A stretch of 60,792 bases of DNA from CAYPNF01 sp964411985 (GCA_964411985.1 CAYPNF010000050.1:1-60792); one strand, 5' to 3'. Counted from the first letter of the stretch, positions 15,884-24,323 are shown. Numbers and translations: made by a program. The notes: generated by a model not told the origin, from the sequence alone.

Positions 15884-17125
15884 ATGCAGTTAGATTCCCC
15901 TCCTGTCGAGCGGGTCATCGGATTGGATGCCCATCCCGACAGCTTCACCGCCGCGATCGTGCGCGGTCCCACACCCTCGGCGGCCATCGTCGAGAAAGTC
16001 TATAACCAATTGCCCCTCTCCGGTCTTGCCAAGTGGGCCAAAGCCCATTTGGCACCCACCGACCTGGTCGTCCTGGAGGCTTCGGGCAACAGTTTCCACC
16101 TCGTCCGCCTCCTCCAGGGGGCGGGGGTGCGGGCCAAAGTCCTGGAAAGTTGCCAGATGGGAAAACTCAAGGAAGCCCACGCCAACAACGACAAGATCAG
16201 CGCCATCCGCATCGGCAAAGCCTACTTGGCCGGAACCGCCAAGGAGGTCTGGGTGCCCGATCCCAAAACCCAGGAACGGCGCGACTGGTTTCACGCCCAC
16301 CGCAAGGCCACCAAGCGCACCACTCAGTCCCATAACCGGCTCGACTCCTATCTCAGCGATCATGGGGTGCGTTTAGCTCTGGAGGACGCCAGCCCGCAAG
16401 TCCAGGAGAAGGCCGCCCAGGCCCGGCCATGGACCCCGCGGGAAGGACAGGTGATCGAGGGCTATTTCCTGGAGTGGCGCCACGCCATCGAACAGCGCGA
16501 CCACTGGCGCAGCCTCATCGCCCAGGAGGTGCTGGCCGATCCCCTGCTGCTCTCCCTCGTGCGTTTGTGCGGGGCGCGGGAAATGGTCGCCTTCGCCCTA
16601 GGGGCCTTTGTGGGGGACATCGAGCGCTTCCCCAACCCCAAAACCCTCGTTAAGTACGTAGGGCTCAACCCCGCCTTCGACCATAGCGGCAAGGGACAAT
16701 GGAACGGAGGGATCGGAGGCCACGGCCATTCCCATCTGCGTTGTCTCTTGATCGAGGCGGCACAGGCGATTATGCGCTCTGCCCACTCCCCCTTGGGCAA
16801 GTGGGGTCGCAAGCTCTGGGCCAAGAAGAGCGCGTACAACCTGGCGGTGGCAGCGGTCGCCCGCAAGCTCACCGTGGCGATCTGGTATCTGATGAAGGGA
16901 CGCTGGACCGCGGTCGAAGAGATCGACGCTCGCCTGAGCCAGAAGGTGGGTAAGATCATCAACCAGATCGGCAAGGAGCAAATCAAGAAACTCAACAAAA
17001 CCCGCAAAGAATACCGGCAGGAGGCCTACACTTGCCTCAAGCAGGGGCGTACGTACGTGATGAAGCCCGATCGCAAGACCTCGGCTCCACCCGGGCCATC
17101 GGGCGCAGCGCCCCAGCCGGCCTGA
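15884..17125 (+). CDS. IS110-family transposase/recombinase
   Basis: The 413-residue protein has the IS110 architecture: an N-terminal RuvC-like DEDD domain and a C-terminal Transposase_20 domain with the catalytic serine. I see GLDAH (D15), VVLEASG (E65) and NNDKISA (D103). The position expected to hold the fourth acidic residue reads Ser106 instead of Asp, a notable variation. In the C-terminal part, REMVAFALGAFVGDIERF, KYVGLNPAFDHSGKG (Ser268 candidate nucleophile) and HLRCLLIEAAQAI are typical. The enzyme would act with a bridge RNA encoded in the element's noncoding end. The reading frame is full length. C-terminal Pro/Ala tail is low complexity. Codon usage looks similar to the host, so transfer is not recent or comes from a similar genome. 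Confidence 0.93.
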   Translation: MQLDSPPVERVIGLDAHPDSFTAAIVRGPTPSAAIVEKVYNQLPLSGLAKWAKAHLAPTDLVVLEASGNSFHLVRLLQGAGVRAKVLESCQMGKLKEAHANNDKISAIRIGKAYLAGTAKEVWVPDPKTQERRDWFHAHRKATKRTTQSHNRLDSYLSDHGVRLALEDASPQVQEKAAQARPWTPREGQVIEGYFLEWRHAIEQRDHWRSLIAQEVLADPLLLSLVRLCGAREMVAFALGAFVGDIERFPNPKTLVKYVGLNPAFDHSGKGQWNGGIGGHGHSHLRCLLIEAAQAIMRSAHSPLGKWGRKLWAKKSAYNLAVAAVARKLTVAIWYLMKGRWTAVEEIDARLSQKVGKIINQIGKEQIKKLNKTRKEYRQEAYTCLKQGRTYVMKPDRKTSAPPGPSGAAPQPA

Positions 17126-17182
17126 CCCAGAGCATCGAGAACACACATCCTCGGTCCCAGAAAGAAACCAGCTGCGTTCCGC

Positions 17183-17206
17183 AGACGCCTCGCTAACTCG
17201 GCGTCT
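17183..17206. repeat. Short inverted repeat after the IS110 transposase
   Basis: AGACGCC (17183-17189) and GGCGTCT (17200-17206) form a seven-pair hairpin with a ten-base loop, followed by cytosines rather than a T-tract. It may be part of the element's right end or a weak transcription stop. Confidence 0.4.
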
Positions 17207-17248
17207 CCCCCAGCGGACCGCAGAAGGGAGCCCCACCCCCTTGTCGTC

Positions 17249-18481
17249 TCAGGTAGCGTTTCTTGGCGGGTTCCCCCGATCCAAGAGGGCTTCGACAAAC
17301 TCTACGGGGCCTATCCAAAAAAAGATGACTTCGAGATCGTTTCCCCGTTGACAATCCACATACCTGTGGCTCTGCGGATGACTTCCCCTTCGACTCGGCA
17401 CCAAACGCCCGAAGCCATGCGCGAGTACGATGGCAAGGAACAACGCGTTGCGCAAAGGGATTGCCGGCCAAAAGTACCGCACTGGGCCAAGCGGATCTCG
17501 CACCGCCCTCTGTTCTGCAAGTCGTTTTCCCACCTTCTCCATGACTCGGACGGATCTGGGCCATTCCACGAGGCCCTCTCTCCATTCCGAGGGGATGGCT
17601 TCAGCACCCATGGCCGCGCCCGCTAACGCCCCGGTGATCGCCCCGGTGGAGTCGGTATCGCCGCCACAGTAGAGGACAGACTCGAGTGCGGATCGATAAT
17701 CGCTCGAGTGCCGCAGAAATGCGTATAGGGCGACCGGTACTGTGTGATACGCATAGCCGGTCACCCCGCTGCTCAATCCCAATGAATCGGCAAACTCCTG
17801 AGTGGATTTCTGCATTTCGAGACTGGCCCCGAGCTGGGTGCAGAGCGTTGGCCACTCCTGATCTTCCCCCAGGGTTCTCAGCGTCGAGAGAAATGTCGCC
17901 GCCTCCTTTTCCCCGCGGGTGGTCCAAGCGGCTGCCTCCGCGACAGCTTGGGCAGCTGTTTCCGCTCTGGGATCTGTGTGGGTCAGGCGAGTGGAAGCAG
18001 CAACGAACTCGCGCCGACGGTTCGCATCCTCCGCGAAGAAGGCCCCGAGTAGAGCACTACGCATCGCCGGACCGTTGCCAGCGGATCGCACACCACTGCG
18101 GCTGGGTGGGATTCCGATCCACAGCCGTAGAATGGCCCGTGCGGTCGCCAACCCAACCCCTGCGGGAAGGCCAAGGAGCCAGAGGCGGAGTTTCCACGCC
18201 AGACTCCTTTGGAAGGCTGCGGAGTCAGAGGGATGGGCGAGCAAAGCCTGTGCGACGAAGAAAGTGTGCTCAGTGTCGTCGCTGACCATGCCGCGCCCGA
18301 AAACGAAACGGTGTTTCCATGGGCCGGACCAGCGGTGGTCAATCCGTTCGCGTGACAGGCCTTCCGCGGGGAGCCCTATGGCATCTCCCGCCGCCGTTCC
18401 CAGGATCAGTCCGCGGAACGGTTCGCCAGAGTCTGCAGAATGGGGTGACCCCGGTTCGCGGCCCGTTACGCGCAAGCTCAT
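17249..18481 (-). CDS. ADP-ribosylglycohydrolase family protein
   Basis: The 410-residue protein belongs to the DraG/ARH family, which removes ADP-ribose from proteins or nucleic acids using a binuclear Mg centre. The N-terminal helix motif FRGLILGTAAGDAIGLPAEG, the first metal motif MVSDDTEHT and the second, CGGDTDSTGAITGALAGA, are all present, so the metal site is intact. The frame is open to 18742, but those codons overlap the TerB-like gene; ATG 18481, 17 bp after that gene's stop, is the natural start. Together they form a two-gene reverse operon. The C-terminus beyond about residue 330 is unusual, with a hydrophobic stretch (NALFLAIVLAHGFG) and a tail that I cannot place; part of it may be a read-through into sequence disturbed by the adjacent insertion element. 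Confidence 0.85.
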   Translation of the reverse strand: MSLRVTGREPGSPHSADSGEPFRGLILGTAAGDAIGLPAEGLSRERIDHRWSGPWKHRFVFGRGMVSDDTEHTFFVAQALLAHPSDSAAFQRSLAWKLRLWLLGLPAGVGLATARAILRLWIGIPPSRSGVRSAGNGPAMRSALLGAFFAEDANRRREFVAASTRLTHTDPRAETAAQAVAEAAAWTTRGEKEAATFLSTLRTLGEDQEWPTLCTQLGASLEMQKSTQEFADSLGLSSGVTGYAYHTVPVALYAFLRHSSDYRSALESVLYCGGDTDSTGAITGALAGAAMGAEAIPSEWREGLVEWPRSVRVMEKVGKRLAEQRAVRDPLGPVRYFWPAIPLRNALFLAIVLAHGFGRLVPSRRGSHPQSHRYVDCQRGNDLEVIFFWIGPVEFVEALLDRGNPPRNAT

Positions 18482-18498
18482 GTGATCTTGGAAAGGAC

Positions 18499-18870
18499 TC
18501 AGACGTGAAACGCTGTGCGGATGGCTGTGAGGAAGGCGTTCTCCTGAGGGACGACTTTGGCGTCGCTGGCCATCAGGTCGCTGAGGATTTCCATCACCTG
18601 TCTCCGTTGTTCGGGGGTGGTGAAATTCCGGGTCAGAGTGATGGCGTGGATCCTCAGGGTGTCCGTCGCGGTGGTGTCGCGACTGACCCGCCCAATGGCA
18701 GCGTTGTACAGGAGGGTCCGATCGTGTTCGCTGGCGTCGCACAGGCTGGCAAGCAACCGTTGAATGCGATCATCCTCGGCGGCGGCGAGGTGACCGTCGG
18801 CGTACATGGCGAGGACGGCCAGATCGAGGATGGCTTGGCGCTGCGAGTCGTTGAAATCGTTCAGGTTCAT
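18499..18870 (-). CDS. TerB-like (tellurite-resistance-type) small helical protein
   Basis: The 123-residue all-helical protein resembles the TerB/DjlA-N fold: ILDLAVLAMYADGHLAAAEDDRIQRLL carries the acidic, metal-binding-like AxADGxLxxxE pattern near its N-terminus (shown here in part), and a second acidic helix appears at LMASDAKVVPQENAFL. TerB domains bind metal ions and associate with membrane stress complexes, but the family is also found in isolated proteins without known function. It is the first gene of a two-gene unit with the ADP-ribosylglycohydrolase. It is divergent from the next forward gene across 123 bp. Confidence 0.75.
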   Translation of the reverse strand: MNLNDFNDSQRQAILDLAVLAMYADGHLAAAEDDRIQRLLASLCDASEHDRTLLYNAAIGRVSRDTTATDTLRIHAITLTRNFTTPEQRRQVMEILSDLMASDAKVVPQENAFLTAIRTAFHV

Positions 18871-18993
18871 GATGGAGTGGGGTTTGCCCAGGGCGATTCA
18901 TATCCCGGGAGCCACTTCTTCGCAATTCCAAATCCGGTTCTGGAGCAATAAGGCCGTGACACAAGTGAAGGTGATCGGTCCAACCTTCAGGAC

Positions 18994-20262
18994 GTGCCAG
19001 TAACATTGAAGATTCTGCGTAGTCGAGGAGACCCTCGCCTGCCTTATGGCTGGCTGGTGGGAGCGTCTCTCGTTCTGAACCTCGCTTTGTCCGGCTGGCT
19101 TTTGTGGACTTGGAAACCGCTTCCCGCCCCATTGCCGTCCTCCGAGTCGAAAACCGCAGGATCGACGCTGGCAATGGGGCAAGGTCGGTTCAAGCACCGC
19201 GCCTTACCTCTCAGCGAGGGGAGGGCTACGAACAGCCCTGCGTTTCATTGGAGCCAAGTGGAGTCAGCCGACTACCGTGTGTACATCGCGAATCTGCGGG
19301 CGTCGGGCTGTCCTGAATCAGTCATTCACGACCTCATCGCGACCGATCTGCGTCAGCTCTATTCCTCGAGATCGCGAGGGATCTTCCCTCGAGGCAAGCA
19401 TGAGTACTGGCAGAAGTGGCGCGAGAGCGACAACCCCAAGCCAGCACAGATTGCCCAGTTGCGCAAGCTAGACCAGGAGAGACAGGAAGTGGAGCGGTCC
19501 ATATTGGGTAGCAGCTTTCGGGGACAGGAAGTCATCGATCTGGTTTTCCTTCAAGTGCACGGCACGGAACGCGAGTTGGCTTGCCTGTCCGCGGATAAGC
19601 GGGCGAGGGCAACGGCTGCGCTGGAGCGGTCGGGCTTTTTCCGGGAGGAGGAGTCCGCCATGGAGGATAGCGCGGTTGGGTCTCGCTCGAGCGAGAAGGC
19701 TCTCAACGAAAAGAAATGGAAGATTCTGGGAGAGGTGCTTACGGCGGACGAGTTTAAGGAATTCCGCGCGCGCCAGTCTGGTGAGGCCAATGAGGTGCGT
19801 GGGCAGTTGCGTTACTTCGAGGCTAGCCAGCAGGAATTCGATGCGCTGCTCGAAGTGCGGGAGAAACTGGGTCAAGATCCCCAAGCGTCTCCGGACTACT
19901 ACTCGGGAGAAGCCGCGCGCATCAAAGCTGCCAAACAGGTGCTCGGCGAAGAGCGCGGACAGGAGTATGAGCGTGCCACGGATCTCTTCTACACCTGGTC
20001 GCGAAATGCCGCGGCCCGCTTTGGACTGCCCGAGGAATCTGCAACGGAGGTGTGGCAGGTCAAACGCGAGGCCATGGCCGCTGCCACGCGGATTCGTGGG
20101 GATGCCTCATCCACCGCGGAAGCGCGCCGGGAGGAGTTGACCCGTTTGCAGAAAACTGTGACGGATCGTCTGGCGGGAATCCTTGGGCCGAAGGGAGCCA
20201 GATTTGCACAGGCTGGGGATGGCGCATGGTTGCAAACCCTGGCGGAGACTGGCATTCCATGA
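18994..20262 (+). CDS. Single-pass membrane protein, paralogue 1 of a tandem pair
   Basis: The 422-residue protein begins with a cytoplasmic stretch, one transmembrane segment (LVGASLVLNLALSGWLLW, about 24-41), and a long soluble helical region rich in Glu, Arg and Gln. YIANLRASGCPESVIHDLI near residue 94 is nearly repeated in the next gene (LVANLRAAGCPEQTIQDLV), so the two are paralogues. The motif NLRxxGCPExxIxDLI is widespread in verrucomicrobial proteins of unknown function; I do not recognise any enzyme domain. The start is GTG 18994 with weak Shine-Dalgarno support. The gene ends in ATGA overlap with the next one. Possible roles include a periplasmic coiled-coil scaffold, but this is a guess. 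Confidence 0.75.
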   Translation: MPVTLKILRSRGDPRLPYGWLVGASLVLNLALSGWLLWTWKPLPAPLPSSESKTAGSTLAMGQGRFKHRALPLSEGRATNSPAFHWSQVESADYRVYIANLRASGCPESVIHDLIATDLRQLYSSRSRGIFPRGKHEYWQKWRESDNPKPAQIAQLRKLDQERQEVERSILGSSFRGQEVIDLVFLQVHGTERELACLSADKRARATAALERSGFFREEESAMEDSAVGSRSSEKALNEKKWKILGEVLTADEFKEFRARQSGEANEVRGQLRYFEASQQEFDALLEVREKLGQDPQASPDYYSGEAARIKAAKQVLGEERGQEYERATDLFYTWSRNAAARFGLPEESATEVWQVKREAMAAATRIRGDASSTAEARREELTRLQKTVTDRLAGILGPKGARFAQAGDGAWLQTLAETGIP

Positions 20263-21521
20263 GGCCTCTGCTTTCCATCAGCCTGTTCTTCAATGTGGCG
20301 CTTGTGGTCCTGGCAAGCTGGCGACATACAGTGGTGCGCGACGCGCTCATGGCTCGAGAGGTGCGCACGGCAATGATGGGGTCTTGTCCGGGCCCGGGGC
20401 GACCTGTGCTTGCGAGTCCGGGGGGAGCGGCCCACAGCCGCTGGGAATCGGTGGAATCCAAGAGTGCGCGGGAACTGGTCGCGAATCTGAGGGCGGCAGG
20501 TTGCCCGGAACAGACCATCCAAGACCTGGTGACGATGCGGATTTGCCGCGACTTCCGTCGTCGGGTGCTGGAACTCCTCGCGCGAGAGCAAGCCACCGCC
20601 CCGTACTGGAAGTATCGATCCCCCGAAGTCGATCGCAGTCGGCAGGCTCAAATCCGGGACTTGGGGGACGAAATGCAAACCGAGTTGGAGGAGTTGTTCG
20701 GCGTGGCAGCGAGTCAGATCCGGGGGCGCTTGGCCGGTTGGCCGGAATCCATGTGGGGGGATTCGTATCTGCCCTTGGAGAAGACGGCACAACTTCGGGA
20801 TATTACGCAACGCTATCGACACCTTGAGGATCAGGAACGGGCAGAGCAGGGTGAACTGCCTCCCGGCTTCCAGGACCCGGAGGTCGCTGGCAGAAGACTG
20901 GAGATGGAACGTCAGAAGCAGGACGAAATCCGGTCCGTGCTGACCCCGGAGGAGTACGAGCAGTACCAACTGCGCCAGTCCCCGGCCGCAAGATACGTGC
21001 GGAGCCAGCTGCCGGAGGCGAAGTCCGAGGCGGAGTATCGGCGCATGGTCCGGATTGCCGAGGGGTTTGGCATGGGAACGGACCCGGTCGCGCCTGTGGT
21101 GCTGGACGAGGCTGGGAGGGACATAGAGGATCCTGCGAAACTGGCGGCAGACCGGGAGGCGGCTTTTCGGCAGCGGTTGAAGGAGGAGTTGGGGGAGGAC
21201 CGCATTGCGGAGCAAGAGGGGCGCGAAAGAGAGGAGCAGGCGGAGGCGAACCAGGAACGGGAACGGCAGGAGATGATGGACCTGGCGCAGAGCGCCGGGG
21301 CGACGGTGGAGGAGGCTAACGCGTTTTTCGCTCGTATCAAAGAGTTGCAGCCGGAACTGGAGAAGCGTTTTGGCGAGGCCGAGAAGTTTGCGGTGAAGCC
21401 CGATCAGAAGGAGGCCTTCAAAGCCATGGTGGAAGCGGAGTTGGAACGGATCGCCTCGGAAATCATGGGAGAAGAGAAAGCCAAATCACTGGTACGAAAA
21501 GCGGTCGAAAAGGGAATGTGA
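20259..21521 (+). CDS. Single-pass membrane protein, paralogue 2 of a tandem pair
   Basis: The 420-residue protein starts at ATG 20259, overlapping the stop of its paralogue by four bases. The frame is open further upstream, but only this ATG puts the transmembrane segment (LLSISLFFNVALVVLAS) at the N-terminus. The conserved LVANLRAAGCPEQTIQDLV motif lies near residue 70, and the C-terminal half is highly charged (KEELGEDRIAEQEGREREEQ) with predicted coiled coil. Compared with paralogue 1, the middle region (SPAARYVRSQLPEAKSEAEY against SGEANEVRGQLRYFEASQQE) aligns as well, so the duplication covers the whole protein. The function is unknown. Both genes are probably expressed together from a promoter in the 123-bp region upstream of paralogue 1. 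Confidence 0.75.
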   Translation: MRPLLSISLFFNVALVVLASWRHTVVRDALMAREVRTAMMGSCPGPGRPVLASPGGAAHSRWESVESKSARELVANLRAAGCPEQTIQDLVTMRICRDFRRRVLELLAREQATAPYWKYRSPEVDRSRQAQIRDLGDEMQTELEELFGVAASQIRGRLAGWPESMWGDSYLPLEKTAQLRDITQRYRHLEDQERAEQGELPPGFQDPEVAGRRLEMERQKQDEIRSVLTPEEYEQYQLRQSPAARYVRSQLPEAKSEAEYRRMVRIAEGFGMGTDPVAPVVLDEAGRDIEDPAKLAADREAAFRQRLKEELGEDRIAEQEGREREEQAEANQERERQEMMDLAQSAGATVEEANAFFARIKELQPELEKRFGEAEKFAVKPDQKEAFKAMVEAELERIASEIMGEEKAKSLVRKAVEKGM

Positions 21522-21629
21522 CGGAAGAATGATCGAGTACCCTTATCCAGGGTGACCTCGATGGTCTGGACTTAAGTTTTCCTGGCAGCAGCCGATAGGG
21601 AAACTGGTGGGGGGTATGCCCCGCTTCTT

Positions 21630-22475
21630 ATGCATCGAATCAGCGATCTGATCTACGAAATCGCCGGCTTGGCGCCCGCACCGCATAATCTGCCGCGGCT
21701 GAACCTGCTGTTGCGTGATCTCAACGGGAACCTCGAGGAGATTCAGCAACTCATCGAATGTGATCCGAACCTGACGGCGTCGATCCTTCGCTGGTGCAAC
21801 TCGGCCGAGATGCGCGGTTCCGAGCCGATCTCCACGGTTCAGGAAGCTTTGCAGCGCATGGGCTTCAAGCCCATCGTCGACTTGGTGGTTTTGCTCATGA
21901 GTTCGGCAGCGTTTGCCCTTCCTCCGGGCACGGAGGCACATCTGAGGGGGCTTTGGGAGCACTCGTTGCTGACCGCGTTATTGACCAGGAGGCTATCCAA
22001 GAATCAGGAAGAGATGGCGGAAGCAGGGTTTACCGCGGGGCTTTTGCATGATCTTGGCAAGGTGATCATGATAAAAGCAGCGCCCAGTCACTACATGCGG
22101 TCCCTGGAACTGGCCAAGCGGCGGCACCGGGCGGTGATCGACCAGGAGGAAGAAGATTTTGAATGCAACCATGCGAACGTGGGGTCGCTGGTGCTGGCCC
22201 GCTGGAATCTGCCAAGCATGGTGGTGACCGCGATCCAGTTCCATCATCACCCGGAGCTCAGCGGCGCCGAACACCCTCTGGCGTGCTGCATTGAGCTGGC
22301 CGATTCCCTCGCCTACGCGGTGGGTTGCGGGCTCAGCGGACAGTATAGTCGCCATCGCGATACCACTCAGCTGCTTGGGGCTCTGGACCTGGCTCCTGCC
22401 GATGTTGGGGTGATCCTGCAGGAGAGCCTGGAGGAGATGGAGATTATGAAGCGCTGCGTGCCGGTGCCAGCGTAA
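21630..22475 (+). CDS. HDOD-domain signalling protein
   Basis: The 281-residue protein is an HDOD domain almost alone (PF08668 type). The N-terminal part LPRLNLLLRDLNGNLEEI, IIECDPNLTASILRWCNSAEM-like segment and ALQRMGFKPIVDLV are typical. HD-like residues appear at LWEHSLL and GLLHDLGKVIM. HDOD proteins act in bacterial signal transduction and regulation of motility or stress, often without phosphodiesterase activity. It is not fused to an output domain, and the remnant of a receiver domain lies just downstream on the other strand. The gene has its own intergenic region of 108 bp upstream. Confidence 0.88.
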   Translation: MHRISDLIYEIAGLAPAPHNLPRLNLLLRDLNGNLEEIQQLIECDPNLTASILRWCNSAEMRGSEPISTVQEALQRMGFKPIVDLVVLLMSSAAFALPPGTEAHLRGLWEHSLLTALLTRRLSKNQEEMAEAGFTAGLLHDLGKVIMIKAAPSHYMRSLELAKRRHRAVIDQEEEDFECNHANVGSLVLARWNLPSMVVTAIQFHHHPELSGAEHPLACCIELADSLAYAVGCGLSGQYSRHRDTTQLLGALDLAPADVGVILQESLEEMEIMKRCVPVPA

Positions 22476-22524
22476 GCCTTTGGCTTGGCTAGGCATCAAC
22501 CGGGCCCGGCTTGCGATCTGGATC

Positions 22525-22809
22525 TCACCCCGTTGAAGGCCCTCTCGGAAGCGGTGAGGATGTTCTGAGAGCCTCCTGCAGTTTCCGCGCGAGTTCCTCC
22601 CTGGAGAACGGCTTCTGCAGAAAATGAACCTCACTGTCCGTCACACCCTGCTGGGCAATGATGTCGGCAGTGTACCCGGACATGTACACGACCGCGATGC
22701 CCGGCCGCAGTGTTCCGATCCGGTTAGCCAGTTCTTTGCCGTTCATCCCCGGAATCACCAGGTCCGTGAGCAGCAAGTGGATTCCTCCCCCTCTACCCCC
22801 CCTAACCTC
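22525..22809 (-). pseudogene. Remnant of a response-regulator receiver domain
   Basis: The reverse frame reads IHLLLTDLVIPGMNGKELA, then AVVYMSGYTADII and VHFLQKPFSREELARKL. These are the phospho-acceptor Asp, the switch Ser/Thr and the invariant Lys of a CheY-like receiver, probably from the C-terminus of a hybrid histidine kinase. The N-terminal half with the acidic pair is missing: upstream the frame degenerates into a G-rich low-complexity run (near 22795-22805) and no start codon with a Shine-Dalgarno is seen. I therefore call it a broken gene. The upstream boundary is approximate. Confidence 0.65.
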
Positions 22810-22876
22810 GGAAGAAGGCCGCCACGACCAAGCATCTCTGGGTTGCTTGAAAGTAAGGTGAAGCTATAACGACTAT

Positions 22877-22904
22877 TTGCAAACCGTATGACATTATGTT
22901 AAAT
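22877..22904 (+). promoter_or_regulatory. Weak candidate promoter for the CHRD-protein gene
   Basis: TTGCAA (22877-22882) and TTAAAT (22899-22904) with a 16-bp spacer match four of six bases each. They lie in an AT-rich patch about 95 bp before the ATG of the next gene. The support is weak. Confidence 0.25.
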
Positions 22905-22996
22905 AGGTTGGGGTTTGGTTCATGGGCTGAAGTGGGTGCGCGGGGTACCGATCGGCTGAGGTAGCCGACCTCCGCGGAATTTTTCAATGTCTGCAT

Positions 22997-24241
22997 ATGA
23001 ATGACTCGAGGATTGGGTGGGGTAGGAGATGTTTCTCCTATCATACGGTGCTGCTCGTTGCCCTGGTTTTTATCACAGGGAACGTTTGGGCTCGTTCCTT
23101 CCGCGTGAACATGATTCCGAATGGTACGACCCTGGGTTGTGCCGCTTGTCACATCAATCCTGCGGGCGGTGGGGCGAGGAATTCCTTCGGCTTGGATGTA
23201 TTTGCCATCGTGCAGGGCTCTGGAAACACACCGTTCTGGAGCGCGACCCTGGCCGCCAAGGACTCGGACAAGGATGGCTTCTCCAACGGAGAGGAGTTGG
23301 GAGACCCGGATGGGGATGGAACACCGGTCGCCGGATTCAAAGCGACCAATCCTGGGAACGCTTCCAGCAAGCCTGCTGCGAACACGGCTCCCGTCGTGAG
23401 CCTAACCGATCCCGCTTCGGGACTGACGCTGACCTCTCCAGCCGTTCTCCAAGTCACGGCATCGGCGAGCGATTCGGACGGCAAGGTGGCGAAGGTGGAA
23501 TTGTACGACAATGCGACCTTGTTGGGGACCGACTCGGCAGCTCCCTACGCCTGGTTCATTGATCTTGCCCCCGGGAGCCATTCTCTCACGGCCAAGGCCT
23601 ACGATGACAAAGGCGCAACGACCGTTTCGACCGCAGTGATCGCCACGGTCAACAGCCCTGCTGCGCCCGCGATTGTTCGTCATGAATGGCTCGCCGAAGG
23701 TTTTCAGCTGAGTTGGGAAGGGGGCGGGGGACCCTTTGCCGTGGATACCAAACCGGGTCTTGGGGATCCTTGGGTTCCGCGCGTTTTGGTGACCCACGAC
23801 CGCGTAGCGTTATTGAATGTTTCTTCGGCCACCGCCTTCTATCGTGTCTCGGACCTGGCATTAGTCTCGAATTGGCCGTTGAAGGCTCAACTGAATGGTG
23901 CCAACGAAAGACCGGTGCCCGTGACGACTCCTGCCACCGCGACCGCGGATCTCCATCTTACCGGAAACACTCTGAGTTTCACGATCCAGTTTGCCGATCT
24001 CTCCGGACCCCTTAACGGGGTTCACATTCATGGCCCGGCAGGGCCCGAGGAGAGCGCAGGGGTGCTGGTGGATTTGGACCCGTTCACCGGAGGTCTCACC
24101 GGCACTTCCGGGACCGTGTCGGGCACGGTGGTTCTCACTGCCGAGCAGAAAACTGCTCTTTTGAGTGGAAAGACCTACCTGAATTTCCACACGCAGCAGA
24201 ACCCCACTGGAGAGATTCGCGGCCAGATTCTGATTCCCTAG
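22997..24241 (+). CDS. Secreted CxxCH/Ig-like/CHRD-domain protein
   Basis: The 414-residue exported protein has a signal segment (VLLVALVFITGNVWA), then a c-type heme motif CAACH (C48-H52) within GTTLGCAACHINPAGGG, then an Asp-rich calcium-binding-like repeat DSDKDGFSNGEELGDPDGDG (about 88-108). An Ig-like domain follows (about 137-220, with VELYDNATLLGTD), then a Y/F-R module (TAFYRVSDLAL near 285) and a C-terminal CHRD domain (about 293-413; HIHGPAGPEESAG, FHTQQNPTGEIRGQI). CHRD is a beta domain first noted in chordin and common in bacterial surface proteins. A single heme site next to adhesion-type modules is unusual. The protein has its own upstream AT-rich promoter-like patch and is followed 82 bp later by another surface-protein gene. 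Confidence 0.82.
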   Translation: MNDSRIGWGRRCFSYHTVLLVALVFITGNVWARSFRVNMIPNGTTLGCAACHINPAGGGARNSFGLDVFAIVQGSGNTPFWSATLAAKDSDKDGFSNGEELGDPDGDGTPVAGFKATNPGNASSKPAANTAPVVSLTDPASGLTLTSPAVLQVTASASDSDGKVAKVELYDNATLLGTDSAAPYAWFIDLAPGSHSLTAKAYDDKGATTVSTAVIATVNSPAAPAIVRHEWLAEGFQLSWEGGGGPFAVDTKPGLGDPWVPRVLVTHDRVALLNVSSATAFYRVSDLALVSNWPLKAQLNGANERPVPVTTPATATADLHLTGNTLSFTIQFADLSGPLNGVHIHGPAGPEESAGVLVDLDPFTGGLTGTSGTVSGTVVLTAEQKTALLSGKTYLNFHTQQNPTGEIRGQILIP

Positions 24242-24323
24242 ACTGTCGTCGAGCCTCGCCGTTTGACCCCCGGAGGTTTCACGTTGACCAGCCTGTACCT
24301 GGGATGTTGAGATCTCTGGGTCT

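Larger units (their letters stand above)
15636..17206 (+). mobile_element. IS110-family insertion sequence (ends approximate)
   Basis: One IS110-type transposase gene sits between purM and a reverse-strand gene, with about 400 noncoding bases upstream and 120 downstream. IS110 elements lack the usual terminal inverted repeats, so the ends cannot be read directly. The only shared flank word I found is GGCGTCT at 15636-15642 and 17200-17206, with a CT core typical of the family's crossover dinucleotide; this could be chance. The resulting size of about 1.57 kb suits the family. Only one copy is in this window. Confidence 0.55.

Noticed and set aside
19989..21215. Reverse open frame of 408 codons over the paralogue pair
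   Set aside because: The forward paralogues match each other along their length, so the reverse frame is a shadow.
24242..24323. A separate small gene between the CHRD and CotH genes
   Set aside because: The 82 bases contain no start with a plausible frame.
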